64,000 bases of DNA from Paracoccus sp. SCSIO 75233 (GCF_027912675.1 NZ_CP115757.1:1364001-1428000); one strand, 5' to 3'. Shown: positions 48,209-57,640, counted from the stretch's first letter. The notes: generated by a model from the letters alone, not told the origin. Numbers and translations are program-made.

Positions 48209-50524
48209 ATGACCCGGCCAGACGGTTGGACCGTATCGCTGCCCTGGCAGCCCGAGCAGGCGCAGAGCCGCAAAATCCCCGCCCAGATCGACGCGGGCGG
48301 GGATGTCAGCGTGGCGATTGGCGGCATTGGCGCAGGCGCGATCACACGCGGGGTGAATGGCGGCTTCACCCGCTGGTCGCTCAAGGCCGGACGGCTGCAT
48401 GTTCAGGAATGGCCGGAGAACGGGTTTGCGCTCTGGCACGGTCCGGGCACGGCGCGCGCCTTGCGACCCGGCGCGGATGACGCGCCGCAGGGCTGGCGCT
48501 TCGATCCTGAGGGCAAACAATGCGCCCTGTTCCCGCGCGTGACGCATGAATACCTTGCAGGCGATCTGACGCTGCGCATCGACCAGCTTGCCCCGGTGCT
48601 GCCCGATCTCGGCGATGAGCGCGATCTGCCTGCCGGGCTGTTCCGGGTGACGCTGACCAATAACGGCGCTGCCCCGACCGAGGCGGCGGTGATGCTCAGC
48701 TTCCTCAATCTGATCGGCTGGTTTCAGGGCTTCGGCCCGCCCGGTCAGCACGCTGGCATCGCCGGTCAGTGGAACCGGGACATCGCGGACGGCGATCTGC
48801 GTGGCGTGCTGATGTCGCGCGACGCGGCAGAAATGGACGAAGGCGAGGGCCAGATGGTCATCGCCGCGCGTGAGACGGAAAACTGGCAGCTTTCAACGTG
48901 CCCCGCCTTCGATCCGGGGCGCGAAGGTGCCGCGTTCTGGGCGCGCTTCGACCGTGACGGCACGCTCGACGCGCCGGGTCCGGGCTGGACCAGCGGCGGC
49001 GGTTTCAGCGAGTTTCCGCCGCCCCGGCCTTGCGGCGCGATCGCCGCGAAAACCGCGCTTGCCGCTGGCCAGACACGGCAGATCGACTTGGTGCTTGCCT
49101 GGGACATGCCGGTGATCTGCTTCGGACAGGGACGCCGTCATCTCCGGCATTATACGGCGAAATGGGGCGGCGATGGCCAGAACGCCGCCGCCATCGCCGC
49201 CCATGCGCTGACCCGCGCGAATCTCTGGTTCGACGCCGCAGCGCAGTTCCATGCCCGCGCGGTCTCCGAGATCGCCGCCCCTGCCCCGGTCGCCCATCTG
49301 GCGATCAACGAGCTTTACCTGATGAATGACGGGCTGACCGTCTGGACCGCGCCACAGGACGGGGAGCCCGCGCATTTCGGGATTATCGAATGCCCCGATT
49401 ATCCGCTCTACGACACGCTCGACCTGTGGGTTTATGCCTCCGCCGCCGTCTCGCGCTTCTTTCCCGACATCGCGGCGCAGGTCACGGGCGATTTCATCGC
49501 CCAGCTTCCCGTGGAGGATGCGGAGCAACGGTTCCATCTACGCTCAACCGCGCGTTTCCCGCGTCAGCTTGCCGATATGGCCCCGCATGATCTGGGCGCG
49601 CCGAATGCCGATCCGTTTATCCGGTCGAACGACTATGCCTATCAGGACAGCAGCCGCTGGAAAGACCTGAATGCCATGCTGGTGATCTGCGCATGGCGCG
49701 ACATTCGCCAGGATCACAGCCTCGCGGCAAAATGGGCCGAACCGCTGCACAGGGCGATGAGCGCCCTCTCCCGCTTTGACCGCGACGGCGATTGCGTGAT
49801 CGAGAATGACGGCATCCCGGATCAGACCTTCGACAATATCCCGATGAAGGGGATCAGCGCCTATTGCGGCGGGCTGTGGCTCGCTGCCGCCCGCGCCTTG
49901 TCGGAAATCAGCCGGATCGCCGGGGACGAGCTGCGTCGGGACGCATGGCTCGATATGGCGACACGCGGCGCGAAAGCCTGGCATCAGGCGCTGTGGACCG
50001 GAAGTTATTACCGCGTGGACAGCGAAGGCGCGTTTCAGGATGCGGTCTTTGCGGAGCAGCTTTATGGCCCCGGCCTCGCCCGGATGCTCGGCCTCGGTGA
50101 TCTTGTCCCGGTCGAGGCGGCGCAATCCGCGCTGCGGGTCGTCCATGACCGCAATTTCCGCGCCGCTGGACAGGGGCGCGGCGTCATGGCGATGAGTTCG
50201 GCAACCCATTCATCCGCCATCTATGCGCCGAAGGGCGAAGAGGGGTTGCAATGGGATGAGGTGCTGGTCGGCTTCAACTATTCGGTGGCCGCGACCATGC
50301 GCGCTTACGGGCTGACGGCGGAGGCGGCGGAGATCATGCAGGCCCTTGCGCAGGAGCTTGGACCCCGGCGCGGGCTGCATTTCCGCACCCCTGCCGCCTT
50401 AATGGCCGATCAGCCCCGCATCCGGGCGCAGATGAATATGCGCCCGATGGGGATCTGGGCCTATGCCGATGCGGCGGAAGGCGAGCCGAAGCTGGCCGAC
50501 ATCCTGCCGCTCGGCGCGGTCTGA
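48209..50524 (+). CDS. GH116 family glycoside hydrolase (GBA2-like)
   Basis: A 771-residue protein with the two-part GH116 plan: an N-terminal beta-rich domain (to about residue 340) and a C-terminal (alpha/alpha)6 barrel. The nucleophile candidate is Glu394 in FGIIECPDYPLYDTLDLWVYAS; the acid/base candidate is Asp542 in PDQTFDNIPMKGISAYCGGLWLAA. The spacing of 148 agrees with GBA2 (about 150). Known members act on beta-glucosides, xylosides, N-acetylglucosaminides or glucosylceramide. No signal peptide is seen, so substrate would be taken up intact, probably by the TRAP system just upstream. ATG 48209 follows AAGGGAA. Confidence 0.9.
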   Translation: MTRPDGWTVSLPWQPEQAQSRKIPAQIDAGGDVSVAIGGIGAGAITRGVNGGFTRWSLKAGRLHVQEWPENGFALWHGPGTARALRPGADDAPQGWRFDPEGKQCALFPRVTHEYLAGDLTLRIDQLAPVLPDLGDERDLPAGLFRVTLTNNGAAPTEAAVMLSFLNLIGWFQGFGPPGQHAGIAGQWNRDIADGDLRGVLMSRDAAEMDEGEGQMVIAARETENWQLSTCPAFDPGREGAAFWARFDRDGTLDAPGPGWTSGGGFSEFPPPRPCGAIAAKTALAAGQTRQIDLVLAWDMPVICFGQGRRHLRHYTAKWGGDGQNAAAIAAHALTRANLWFDAAAQFHARAVSEIAAPAPVAHLAINELYLMNDGLTVWTAPQDGEPAHFGIIECPDYPLYDTLDLWVYASAAVSRFFPDIAAQVTGDFIAQLPVEDAEQRFHLRSTARFPRQLADMAPHDLGAPNADPFIRSNDYAYQDSSRWKDLNAMLVICAWRDIRQDHSLAAKWAEPLHRAMSALSRFDRDGDCVIENDGIPDQTFDNIPMKGISAYCGGLWLAAARALSEISRIAGDELRRDAWLDMATRGAKAWHQALWTGSYYRVDSEGAFQDAVFAEQLYGPGLARMLGLGDLVPVEAAQSALRVVHDRNFRAAGQGRGVMAMSSATHSSAIYAPKGEEGLQWDEVLVGFNYSVAATMRAYGLTAEAAEIMQALAQELGPRRGLHFRTPAALMADQPRIRAQMNMRPMGIWAYADAAEGEPKLADILPLGAV

Positions 50525-51391
50525 TCAGCGCCGCAGCCGCTCGATCAGCGACGAGGTATCCCAGCGGGCACCGCCCATCCCCTGCACCTCCTTGTAGAAC
50601 TGATCCACAAGCGCCGTGACCGGCAGGCTGACGCCGATATCGTCGGCGGTATCGAGGCAGATGCCCAGATCCTTGCGCATCCAGTCGACGGCGAAACCGT
50701 GATCGAACTCGCCCGCAGCCATAGTTTTATGGCGATTGACCATCTGCCAGCTTCCGGCGGCACCCTGGCTGATGACCTCCACCACCTTCTCGATCTCCAG
50801 ACCGGAGGCCTCGGCAAAGCGCAGCGACTCGGCCAGCCCCTGCACCAGCCCGGCAATGGCGATCTGGTTGCACATCTTGGTCGTCTGGCCCGCACCGACC
50901 GGACCCATCAGCTTGCAGATCTTGGCATAGGCGTCGATCACCGGGGCGGCACAGTCGTAATCCGCCTGCGCGCCGCCGCACATCACCGAAAGCTGACCAT
51001 TCTCCGCCCCGGCCTGCCCGCCGGAGATCGGGGCGTCAACATAGCCGATGCCGGTTTTCGCCGCCTCTTCCGCCAGTTCGCGGGTGACGCGGGCGGAGAC
51101 CGTGGTGTGATCGACGAAGACCGATCCCTTGGCCATGCCCGCGAAAGCGCCGTTATCGCCCAGACAGACGCCGCGCAGATCGTCATCATTGCCGACACAG
51201 GCCATGACAAAATCCGCACCCTCTGCCGCCTCACGCGGGGTCGCAGCGGCCCGGCCCTTATGCTGGCCCGTCCAATCCTGCGCCTTGCTGGCCGTCCGGT
51301 TATAGACCGTGACGTCATGCCCGGCCGCGGCGAGATGCCCCGCCATTGGCCCGCCCATCACGCCAAGCCCCAAAAATGCGATTTTTGCCAT
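50525..51391 (-). CDS. 3-hydroxyisobutyrate dehydrogenase-like (beta-hydroxyacid) reductase
   Basis: A 288-residue NAD(P)-dependent beta-hydroxyacid dehydrogenase. The Rossmann motif is AKIAFLGLGVMGGPMAGHLAAAGHDVTVYNRT; FVDHTTVSARVTRELAEEAAKTGIGYVDAPISGG is the substrate loop; the catalytic Lys lies in GQTTKMCNQ. Relatives include tartronate-semialdehyde reductase, GarR and SLA reductase-like enzymes. The stop codons of this gene and GH116 are back to back. ATG 51391 follows GGGAGAG. Its place beside a sugar module suggests a role late in that route. Confidence 0.9.
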   Translation of the reverse strand: MAKIAFLGLGVMGGPMAGHLAAAGHDVTVYNRTASKAQDWTGQHKGRAAATPREAAEGADFVMACVGNDDDLRGVCLGDNGAFAGMAKGSVFVDHTTVSARVTRELAEEAAKTGIGYVDAPISGGQAGAENGQLSVMCGGAQADYDCAAPVIDAYAKICKLMGPVGAGQTTKMCNQIAIAGLVQGLAESLRFAEASGLEIEKVVEVISQGAAGSWQMVNRHKTMAAGEFDHGFAVDWMRKDLGICLDTADDIGVSLPVTALVDQFYKEVQGMGGARWDTSSLIERLRR

Positions 51392-51519
51392 GTTCTCTCC
51401 CTTTCCAGTCGCAACTTGAGGGCGTTGAAAGCCCCTGCCGCATCGCCTACACACCGCAAGACACCACCCCCCGGCCCCGCCGTCAACCGAGGCCGCGCTG
51501 CGAAGGAAGCCGCCTTTCT

Positions 51520-53997
51520 ATGCTGACCCTGTTTCGCTGGACCCTGCGGCTGACCATCGGACTAATCATCGGGCTGCTTCTGGCTGCGATTCTGATCTGG
51601 TATTTCGCCATCCGTTCGCTGCCGGAATACGATGCCGACTATCGGGTCGAAGGCATCGGGGCCGAGGTGGAGATCGTGCGCTCGACGCAGGCCGTGCCGC
51701 ATATCTTTGCGCAGAATGATCGCGACAGTTTCTTTGCCCTCGGCCTCGCCCATGCACAGGACCGGCTGTTTCAGATGACGGTGCTGCGCCGCGCGGCGCA
51801 AGGGAAGCTGTCGGAAATCTACGGCGAACGGACATTGGCGGCGGACGATCTGGTCCGGCGGCTGGAGATCGGTCGGATGGCGCGCGAATCCCTTGACGAT
51901 CAGGACGAGGCGACGCGGGCCGCCCTCTCCGCCTATGCCGACGGGGTCAACGCGTGGATCGGGATCGTCAATGAAGGTGCATTGGGCCGCGGCGCGCCGG
52001 AATTTTTCCTCTTTCCCGACGAGATCACCTTCTGGCAACCCGCCGATTCGCTGGCGATCCTGAAACTCTATGCCGCTGCCACCAGTCGGCAGGTGCAGGC
52101 GGAAATCCTGCGTGCGCAATTATCTCTGGCCGCGCCCGCGCGCGGTCAGGATCTCGTCGCCGGACTTGGCGAGCCGGCACTGCCCGATTATGCCAGCCTG
52201 TTTCCGGGCACCCGCATTTCCGGCTCCGCACAGGCCGGGCTGGCGGGATGGCCGATGGACCTTGCCGGATATCTGAAACCGTTTTCGGGGCTGTCAGGCA
52301 GTGTCTTCGCCGCCGATGGCGACCGTACAACGGCAGGCGAGCCGATCCTCGCGAATGATCCGCAGGCGGCGCTTACGCTGCCCTCGCTGTGGTATCTCGC
52401 GCGGCTGCAACTGGAAACCGGCGACGTGATCGGGGCCACGATACCGGGTATTCCGGCGGTATTCTCGGGGCGCTCAACCAATCTCGCATGGGGTTTCGCC
52501 CCCGCCCAGATCGACGACGCCGATATTTTCGTCGAGGAGATCCAGCCGGGCAATTCCGATCGCTACCGCGCACCCGAAGGCTGGCGCGATTTCACCATCC
52601 GGCAGGAGATCATCCGGGTCCGGGACACGACGGATCGCGCCATCCGGCTGCGCAGCACCGTGAACGGCCCGCTTTTGCCGATGGCACCATTCGGGCTGGG
52701 ATCGGTCATGCCCTACGGCCACGCCGCCGCGCTGAGCTGGACCGGGGCAAGCGGCGATGACCGCACCATGAGCGCGCTGATCGGCGTCATGCGCGCCGCC
52801 GACCGGGCCGATGCCGTTGAAGCGGCAGGTCAGTGGCTGGCCCCGGCGGCGCGGCTGACACTCGCCGATGCAGACGGGATAGACGACCGGCTGGTCGGCG
52901 GTCTGCCACAGCGCAGCCCGGAGCACGCCACGCTGGGCCGGATGCCCACGCCGGGCTGGATCGAGAGCAATCGCTGGCTCGGCGTGGCACCTGCCGTATC
53001 CGGGGATCAGTCGGCAAACGGGCTGAGCCTGTACACCGGAACCCTGCCACCCCTCAGCGGCGACATGCCATTGGGCTTTGACGGCGATTCATCGCTGCGC
53101 AGCGAGTGGTTGCGGCGGCGGCTCGATGCGCGCGAAATTCACAGCCACGAGAGCTTTGTCGAAACCCAACTCGATATCGTCAGCCCTGCTGCCCGTGCGC
53201 TGCTGCCGCTGATCGGGGCGGAGCTGCGCTTCGCCGACGAACCTGCCGCCAGCGGCACGCCGGAGCGGCAGCGTCAGGACGCGCTTGACCTGCTGTTCCA
53301 GTGGGACGGTGCCATGAGCGAGCATCTGCCGGAACCGCTGATCTACGCCGCCTGGCTGGGCGCGCTGCAGGACCGGCTGATCCGTGACGAGTTGGGACCG
53401 CTCGCCGACCAGATCACCGAACTGCATCCCGGCTTCCTGGAACGTGTCTTTCGCAACCGGGGCGGCGCTGCCGAATGGTGTGACCGGGTGGCGACGGCGG
53501 ATGTGGAAAGCTGCACCACGATTTCGCGGCAGGCGCTCGATCAGGCCATTCTGGACCTGACGGAGCGTTATGGCCCCGATGTCACAAGCTGGAGATGGGG
53601 CGACGCGCATGAGGCGACGCAGATCCATCCGGGTCTGGGCATCTCCTCGCGGCTCGGCTGGATCGTCAATCTGCGGCAATCCCTGTCCGGCGGCGACACG
53701 ACGCTGGCCCGTGCGCCGCTGCTGGGGACCGGCGATCAGCCCTTCCGCAGTGTCGCGGCGGCAGGTTATCGCGGGATTTACGACCTCGCCGACCCGGACA
53801 GTTCGGCCTTTATCATCGCATCCGGACAATCCGGCCATCCGCTGTCGCGCCATTATGACGACCTCGCGGTTCTGTGGCGGCGTGGCGAATACGCGACCAT
53901 GTCACTCGACCCGGAGCTTGCGCGGGCCGCTTCGGTCGGGATAACAAGGCTGTATCCGGCCACGAATGCGACATCTCCGGTTGCAGCGGCGGAGTAA
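51520..53997 (+). CDS. penicillin acylase family (Ntn-hydrolase) protein
   Basis: An 825-residue autoprocessed amidohydrolase. A single N-terminal anchor (about residues 10-31) precedes the chain; RSTQAVPHIFAQNDRDSFFALGLAHAQDRLFQM is the alpha-chain signature. Cleavage is expected between Gly260 and Ser261 (GLSG/SVFAADGDRTTAGEPILANDPQA). The following residue is Val, where Asn is common in the family. Known members cleave penicillins or acyl-homoserine lactones; substrate cannot be read here. ATG 51520 follows GAAGGAAG. The gene begins close to the divergent reductase and 35 bases before psuK. Confidence 0.88.
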   Translation: MLTLFRWTLRLTIGLIIGLLLAAILIWYFAIRSLPEYDADYRVEGIGAEVEIVRSTQAVPHIFAQNDRDSFFALGLAHAQDRLFQMTVLRRAAQGKLSEIYGERTLAADDLVRRLEIGRMARESLDDQDEATRAALSAYADGVNAWIGIVNEGALGRGAPEFFLFPDEITFWQPADSLAILKLYAAATSRQVQAEILRAQLSLAAPARGQDLVAGLGEPALPDYASLFPGTRISGSAQAGLAGWPMDLAGYLKPFSGLSGSVFAADGDRTTAGEPILANDPQAALTLPSLWYLARLQLETGDVIGATIPGIPAVFSGRSTNLAWGFAPAQIDDADIFVEEIQPGNSDRYRAPEGWRDFTIRQEIIRVRDTTDRAIRLRSTVNGPLLPMAPFGLGSVMPYGHAAALSWTGASGDDRTMSALIGVMRAADRADAVEAAGQWLAPAARLTLADADGIDDRLVGGLPQRSPEHATLGRMPTPGWIESNRWLGVAPAVSGDQSANGLSLYTGTLPPLSGDMPLGFDGDSSLRSEWLRRRLDAREIHSHESFVETQLDIVSPAARALLPLIGAELRFADEPAASGTPERQRQDALDLLFQWDGAMSEHLPEPLIYAAWLGALQDRLIRDELGPLADQITELHPGFLERVFRNRGGAAEWCDRVATADVESCTTISRQALDQAILDLTERYGPDVTSWRWGDAHEATQIHPGLGISSRLGWIVNLRQSLSGGDTTLARAPLLGTGDQPFRSVAAAGYRGIYDLADPDSSAFIIASGQSGHPLSRHYDDLAVLWRRGEYATMSLDPELARAASVGITRLYPATNATSPVAAAE

Positions 53998-54035
53998 CCA
54001 CGACCGTCCCGCAAATCTATCCTTGAGCATCCGTG

Positions 54036-54944
54036 ATGACACCCGCACCACCCGAAAAGACGCCAGAGCTGATCTGTATCGGTGCCATGCTCTGGGACGT
54101 GATCGGGCGCAGCCGTGCCGTGATGGCGCCGGGCGCGGACCTGCCGGGGCGGATCGCGCATATTCCGGGCGGGGTGGCGCTCAACGTGGCGATGGCGGTC
54201 GCGAGATGGGGCATGACGCCCGCCATCCTCTCTGCCGTGGGCCGCGATGCCGAAGGCGAGGCGCTGATCGGCGCGGTCGGGAAGCATGAGGTTCTGACCG
54301 GCTATCTTTACCGCGATGGCGGCCCGACGGATGTTTATATGGCGATCGAGGACGCCGAAGGGCTGATCGCCGCCATCGCCGATGCACATTCGCTGGAAGA
54401 TGCGGGCGACATGGTCCTTGCACCGATAAGGGACGGACGCCTCGCCTCTGCCGCAGCGCCCTGGGCCGGGGTGGCAGTGATAGACGGCAATCTGACGACG
54501 CAGCAACTCGCGCTGATCGCAGCCGAGCCCGGGCTGGCCGGTGCCGATCTGCGCATCGTGCCCGCCAGCCCCGGCAAGGCGGAGCGGCTGGAACCCCTGA
54601 TCGGGGTCGAAAACGGCTGTTTCTACCTCAACCGGTTCGAGGCCGAGATTCTGGCCGGTCGCGATCTGCCCGATGCCCCGGCTGCGGCGCGCGCCATGCT
54701 GGAACGTGGCATGAAACGGGTTATCGTGACGGATGGCGGGGGCATGGTGGCGGATGGTCTTGCGGGACGTGATATGATCGTCGCAGCGCCGCCGCACGTG
54801 GCGATCAACCGCGTCACCGGCGCAGGCGACAGTTTTCTGGCCGCGCATCTGGCCGCAGAACGCGACAAGGCAGATCGCCAGACCGCATTGACACGCGCGG
54901 CAGAGGCCGCCTCGGCCCATGTTTCGGGAAAGGACATGCCATGA
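54036..54944 (+). CDS. psuK: PfkB-family pseudouridine kinase
   Basis: A 302-residue sugar kinase of the PfkB family. HIPGGVALNVAMAVARWG is the substrate/ATP-site signature and GRDMIVAAPPHVAINRVTGAGDSFLAA holds the anion hole and catalytic Asp. Directly upstream of psuG, with an ATGA overlap, it fits pseudouridine kinase, which phosphorylates pseudouridine to its 5'-phosphate. A GTG three bases before the ATG at 54036 is an alternative start. The pair degrades pseudouridine released by RNA turnover. Confidence 0.9.
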   Translation: MTPAPPEKTPELICIGAMLWDVIGRSRAVMAPGADLPGRIAHIPGGVALNVAMAVARWGMTPAILSAVGRDAEGEALIGAVGKHEVLTGYLYRDGGPTDVYMAIEDAEGLIAAIADAHSLEDAGDMVLAPIRDGRLASAAAPWAGVAVIDGNLTTQQLALIAAEPGLAGADLRIVPASPGKAERLEPLIGVENGCFYLNRFEAEILAGRDLPDAPAAARAMLERGMKRVIVTDGGGMVADGLAGRDMIVAAPPHVAINRVTGAGDSFLAAHLAAERDKADRQTALTRAAEAASAHVSGKDMP

Positions 54945-55870
54945 TTGATTTTATCGAACTCTCGGCGGAGGTCGCGGCGGCGAAGCAGGAGAAAGCCCCT
55001 GTCGTGGCGCTTGAATCGACGATCATCACACATGGGATGCCCTATCCGCAAAATCTCGACATGGCCCGCAAGGTCGAGGCGGAAATCAGGGCGCACGGCG
55101 CAGTTCCCGCGACGATTGCCGTGATCGACGGCAAGATCCGCATCGGCCTGGACGACGCGGCAATGGAGCGGCTGGCGAAAACCCCGCAAGCGCAGGTGAT
55201 GAAACTGTCCCGCGCCGATCTGGCGGTCTGTATCGCCGCAGGCCGGACCGGGGCCACGACTGTCGCCGCGACGATGATCTGCGCCCATCTGGCCGGGATC
55301 GGGGTATTCGCGACCGGCGGCATCGGCGGCGTTCACCGGGGCGCGGAAAACAGCTTCGACATCTCCGCAGATTTGCAGGAACTGGCACAAACTCCAGTCA
55401 CAGTGATCTGCGCCGGGGCCAAGGCGATCCTCGACCTGCCCAAAACGCTTGAAGTGCTGGAAACGCTGGGTGTGCCTGTCATCGCCTGTGGGCAGGACCA
55501 GCTTCCGGCCTTCTGGTCGCGCGATTCCGGGCTGCGCGCACCCTTGCGCATGGACGACCCGGCGGACATCGCAAACGCCGCCGCGGCGCGGGCGGCACTG
55601 AACATCCCCGGTGGCCAGCTTATAGCCAACCCGATCCCGGCGGAGGCGGAAATCCCGCGCGCCACGATCACCCCGATCATCGAGCAGGCGCTTGCCGACG
55701 CCGCCCGGCACCGGATCGCGGCGAAAGCCGTGACGCCGTATCTGCTGCAACGGATCTTCGAACTGACAGAGGGCCGGTCGCTGGAGGCGAATATCGCACT
55801 CGTGCTGAATAATGCGCGCCTCGGGGCACAGATCGCCAGAGAGGTGAATAAGTTGCATCTCGGCACTTGA
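54941..55870 (+). CDS. psuG: pseudouridine-5'-phosphate glycosidase
   Basis: A 309-residue PsuG that breaks the C-glycosidic bond of pseudouridine 5'-phosphate, giving uracil and ribose 5-phosphate. The blocks VVALESTIITHGMPYPQNLDMAR, TGATTVAATMICAHLAGIGVFATGGIGGVHRGAE and QDQLPAFWSRDSG are characteristic, with a catalytic Lys in the central region. It overlaps psuK by 4 bases. No dedicated pseudouridine permease is adjacent. Confidence 0.95.
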   Translation: MIDFIELSAEVAAAKQEKAPVVALESTIITHGMPYPQNLDMARKVEAEIRAHGAVPATIAVIDGKIRIGLDDAAMERLAKTPQAQVMKLSRADLAVCIAAGRTGATTVAATMICAHLAGIGVFATGGIGGVHRGAENSFDISADLQELAQTPVTVICAGAKAILDLPKTLEVLETLGVPVIACGQDQLPAFWSRDSGLRAPLRMDDPADIANAAAARAALNIPGGQLIANPIPAEAEIPRATITPIIEQALADAARHRIAAKAVTPYLLQRIFELTEGRSLEANIALVLNNARLGAQIAREVNKLHLGT

Positions 55871-55916
55871 CCGCCGCCGTTCCGGGTCTAAGCATCGCGG
55901 GGAAGGACGCGAGCAA

Positions 55917-56630
55917 ATGAATCATGACGACCCCTCCCGCCAGACCAGATTGCTGCGCCGCCGCAGCGGTCCGCTGGCCACGATGCGCACGTCATTCCTG
56001 ACCGGGCTGATCGTCGTCGCCCCCATCGGGATCACCGTCTGGCTGATCTGGACGCTGACCGGCTGGATGGACAGTTGGGTTTTGCCACTGATCCCGCCCC
56101 GCTGGCGGCCAGAGCAATATATCGGCATCGACCTGCGCGGGCTGGGTGTGCTGGTGTTTCTGCTGTTCACCCTGCTCATCGGCTCCATCGCACGCGGCTG
56201 GATCGGACGGGCGGTCATCGGTTCGGGCGAGGCGCTTTTCGCGCGGATGCCGATCATCGGGGCAATCTATGGCGGCATCAAGCAGATCGCGGAAACCATT
56301 CTCAGCCAGGGCGACGGCAAATTCGACCGTGCCTGCCTTGTCGAATATCCGCGCCGCGGCACCTGGGGTCTGGGCTTCATCGCCGGCCCGGCAAAGGGAG
56401 AAATCTCGCGCACCGCCGCGCTGCGCGGTCAGGGCAAGTTCCTCGCCGTGTTCGTGCCGACGACGCCCAACCCGACCTCCGGCTTTCTGCTGTTCGTGCC
56501 GGAGCAGGACGTCCATATCCTCGACATGACGCCGGAGGAGGCCGCGAAGCTGGTCATCTCGGGCGGTCTGGTCTACCCGCCAGAGGCAACGCGCGGAAAC
56601 AACGCCGAAAAATCGACCGAATCCCGCTGA
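55917..56630 (+). CDS. DUF502 inner-membrane protein
   Basis: A 237-residue membrane protein of the DUF502 family. Two helices (SFLTGLIVVAPIGITVWLIW and GLGVLVFLLFTLLIGSIARGWIG) are followed by MPIIGAIYGGIKQIAETILSQ and a strand-rich C-terminal part ending FVPTTPNPTSGFLLFVPEQDVHILDMTPEEAAKLVISGG. The function is unknown. Its 3' end overlaps the convergent patatin gene by 58 bases, an unusually long antisense overlap. ATG 55917 begins MNHDDPSRQTRLL. Confidence 0.9.
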   Translation: MNHDDPSRQTRLLRRRSGPLATMRTSFLTGLIVVAPIGITVWLIWTLTGWMDSWVLPLIPPRWRPEQYIGIDLRGLGVLVFLLFTLLIGSIARGWIGRAVIGSGEALFARMPIIGAIYGGIKQIAETILSQGDGKFDRACLVEYPRRGTWGLGFIAGPAKGEISRTAALRGQGKFLAVFVPTTPNPTSGFLLFVPEQDVHILDMTPEEAAKLVISGGLVYPPEATRGNNAEKSTESR

Positions 56631-57640
56631 TTGAGGTCATCGGCATGCTGCTCGATGAACGCATGCGCCGATTCACGTCCTGCATTGAACATGCGGTCCA
56701 ACATGCCGGGATCAGGCATGATTTTGCTGCGCGCGTTCAGGTCGTTCATCAACGTGTCATCAAGGATCATATGCATCAGCACATTCTTCATGACCCTGCC
56801 CTGAAGCCTGTCTTCGTCATGCAACCGCTTCACGAAATTGATCGCGCGCAATTCCGCCAGCAAGGCCGAGTTGAAGCTGATCTCATTGACCCGATCCGCG
56901 ATTTCGGCAGGCGTTTTCGGCACATCGTCGCGCCGCATCGGGTTGATGTTCACGATCACGATATCACGCGGCAGGTCCGGGTGATAAAGCGGCCAGAGCG
57001 ACGGATTGCCCGAATATCCGCCATCCCAGTAGGATTCCATCTGTCCGGTGACCGGATCATGCAGCTTCACGGCGCGGTAAATCGTCGGCAGGCAGGCTGA
57101 CGCAAGGATCGCGTCTACCGTAACCTCCTTGTCGCGGAAAACCCGCGTCTGCCCGGTCCTGACATTGGTCGCGTTCACGAAAATCCGGGTTTCGCATTTT
57201 CCGCCGAATTCGGGATAGGGCAAGGTGCGCAGAATGCTGCGCAGCGGGTTGGTGTAGAACGGTCCGTAATCATAGGGGCTGAACAGCCGCGTCATGCTGT
57301 CGAACCAGGCGAAAGGGCTGAACGTCTCTGTCAGCCGCTCCATATGGCGGGGCACCGGGAACACCGAATGCAGCCAGCGCACGATACGGGAATCGCTGAC
57401 CTGCCCGACCTCGTTCCAGACATGGCGCAGGTTCTGCCGTGCCGCCTCCCGTGCCTGACGCCCTTTCGCCGACGCCATCCCGGCCTGAAGCGCGGCACCG
57501 TTCAGCGCCCCTGCCGAGGTGCCGCTGATTGCCGCCAACTCCAGCCATTCTTCATCCAGAAGCCGGTCGAGCACACCCCAGGTGAACGCCCCGTGCGAGC
57601 CGCCACCCTGCAGCGCGAGGTTTATTCGGCGCCGTTCCAT
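56573..57640 (-). CDS. patatin-like phospholipase
   Basis: A 355-residue patatin with the Ser-Asp dyad: oxyanion GGG in LALQGGGSHGAFTWGVLDRLL, nucleophile Ser42 in GTSAG and Asp206 in WDGGYSGNP. Such enzymes hydrolyse phospholipid or neutral acyl chains; some process poly(3-hydroxybutyrate). No signal peptide, so a cytoplasmic or peripheral location is expected. It is divergent from the dodecin gene and its C-terminus overlaps DUF502 coding sequence by 58 bases on the other strand. Confidence 0.92.
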   Translation of the reverse strand: MERRRINLALQGGGSHGAFTWGVLDRLLDEEWLELAAISGTSAGALNGAALQAGMASAKGRQAREAARQNLRHVWNEVGQVSDSRIVRWLHSVFPVPRHMERLTETFSPFAWFDSMTRLFSPYDYGPFYTNPLRSILRTLPYPEFGGKCETRIFVNATNVRTGQTRVFRDKEVTVDAILASACLPTIYRAVKLHDPVTGQMESYWDGGYSGNPSLWPLYHPDLPRDIVIVNINPMRRDDVPKTPAEIADRVNEISFNSALLAELRAINFVKRLHDEDRLQGRVMKNVLMHMILDDTLMNDLNARSKIMPDPGMLDRMFNAGRESAHAFIEQHADDLNQRDSVDFSALFPRVASGG

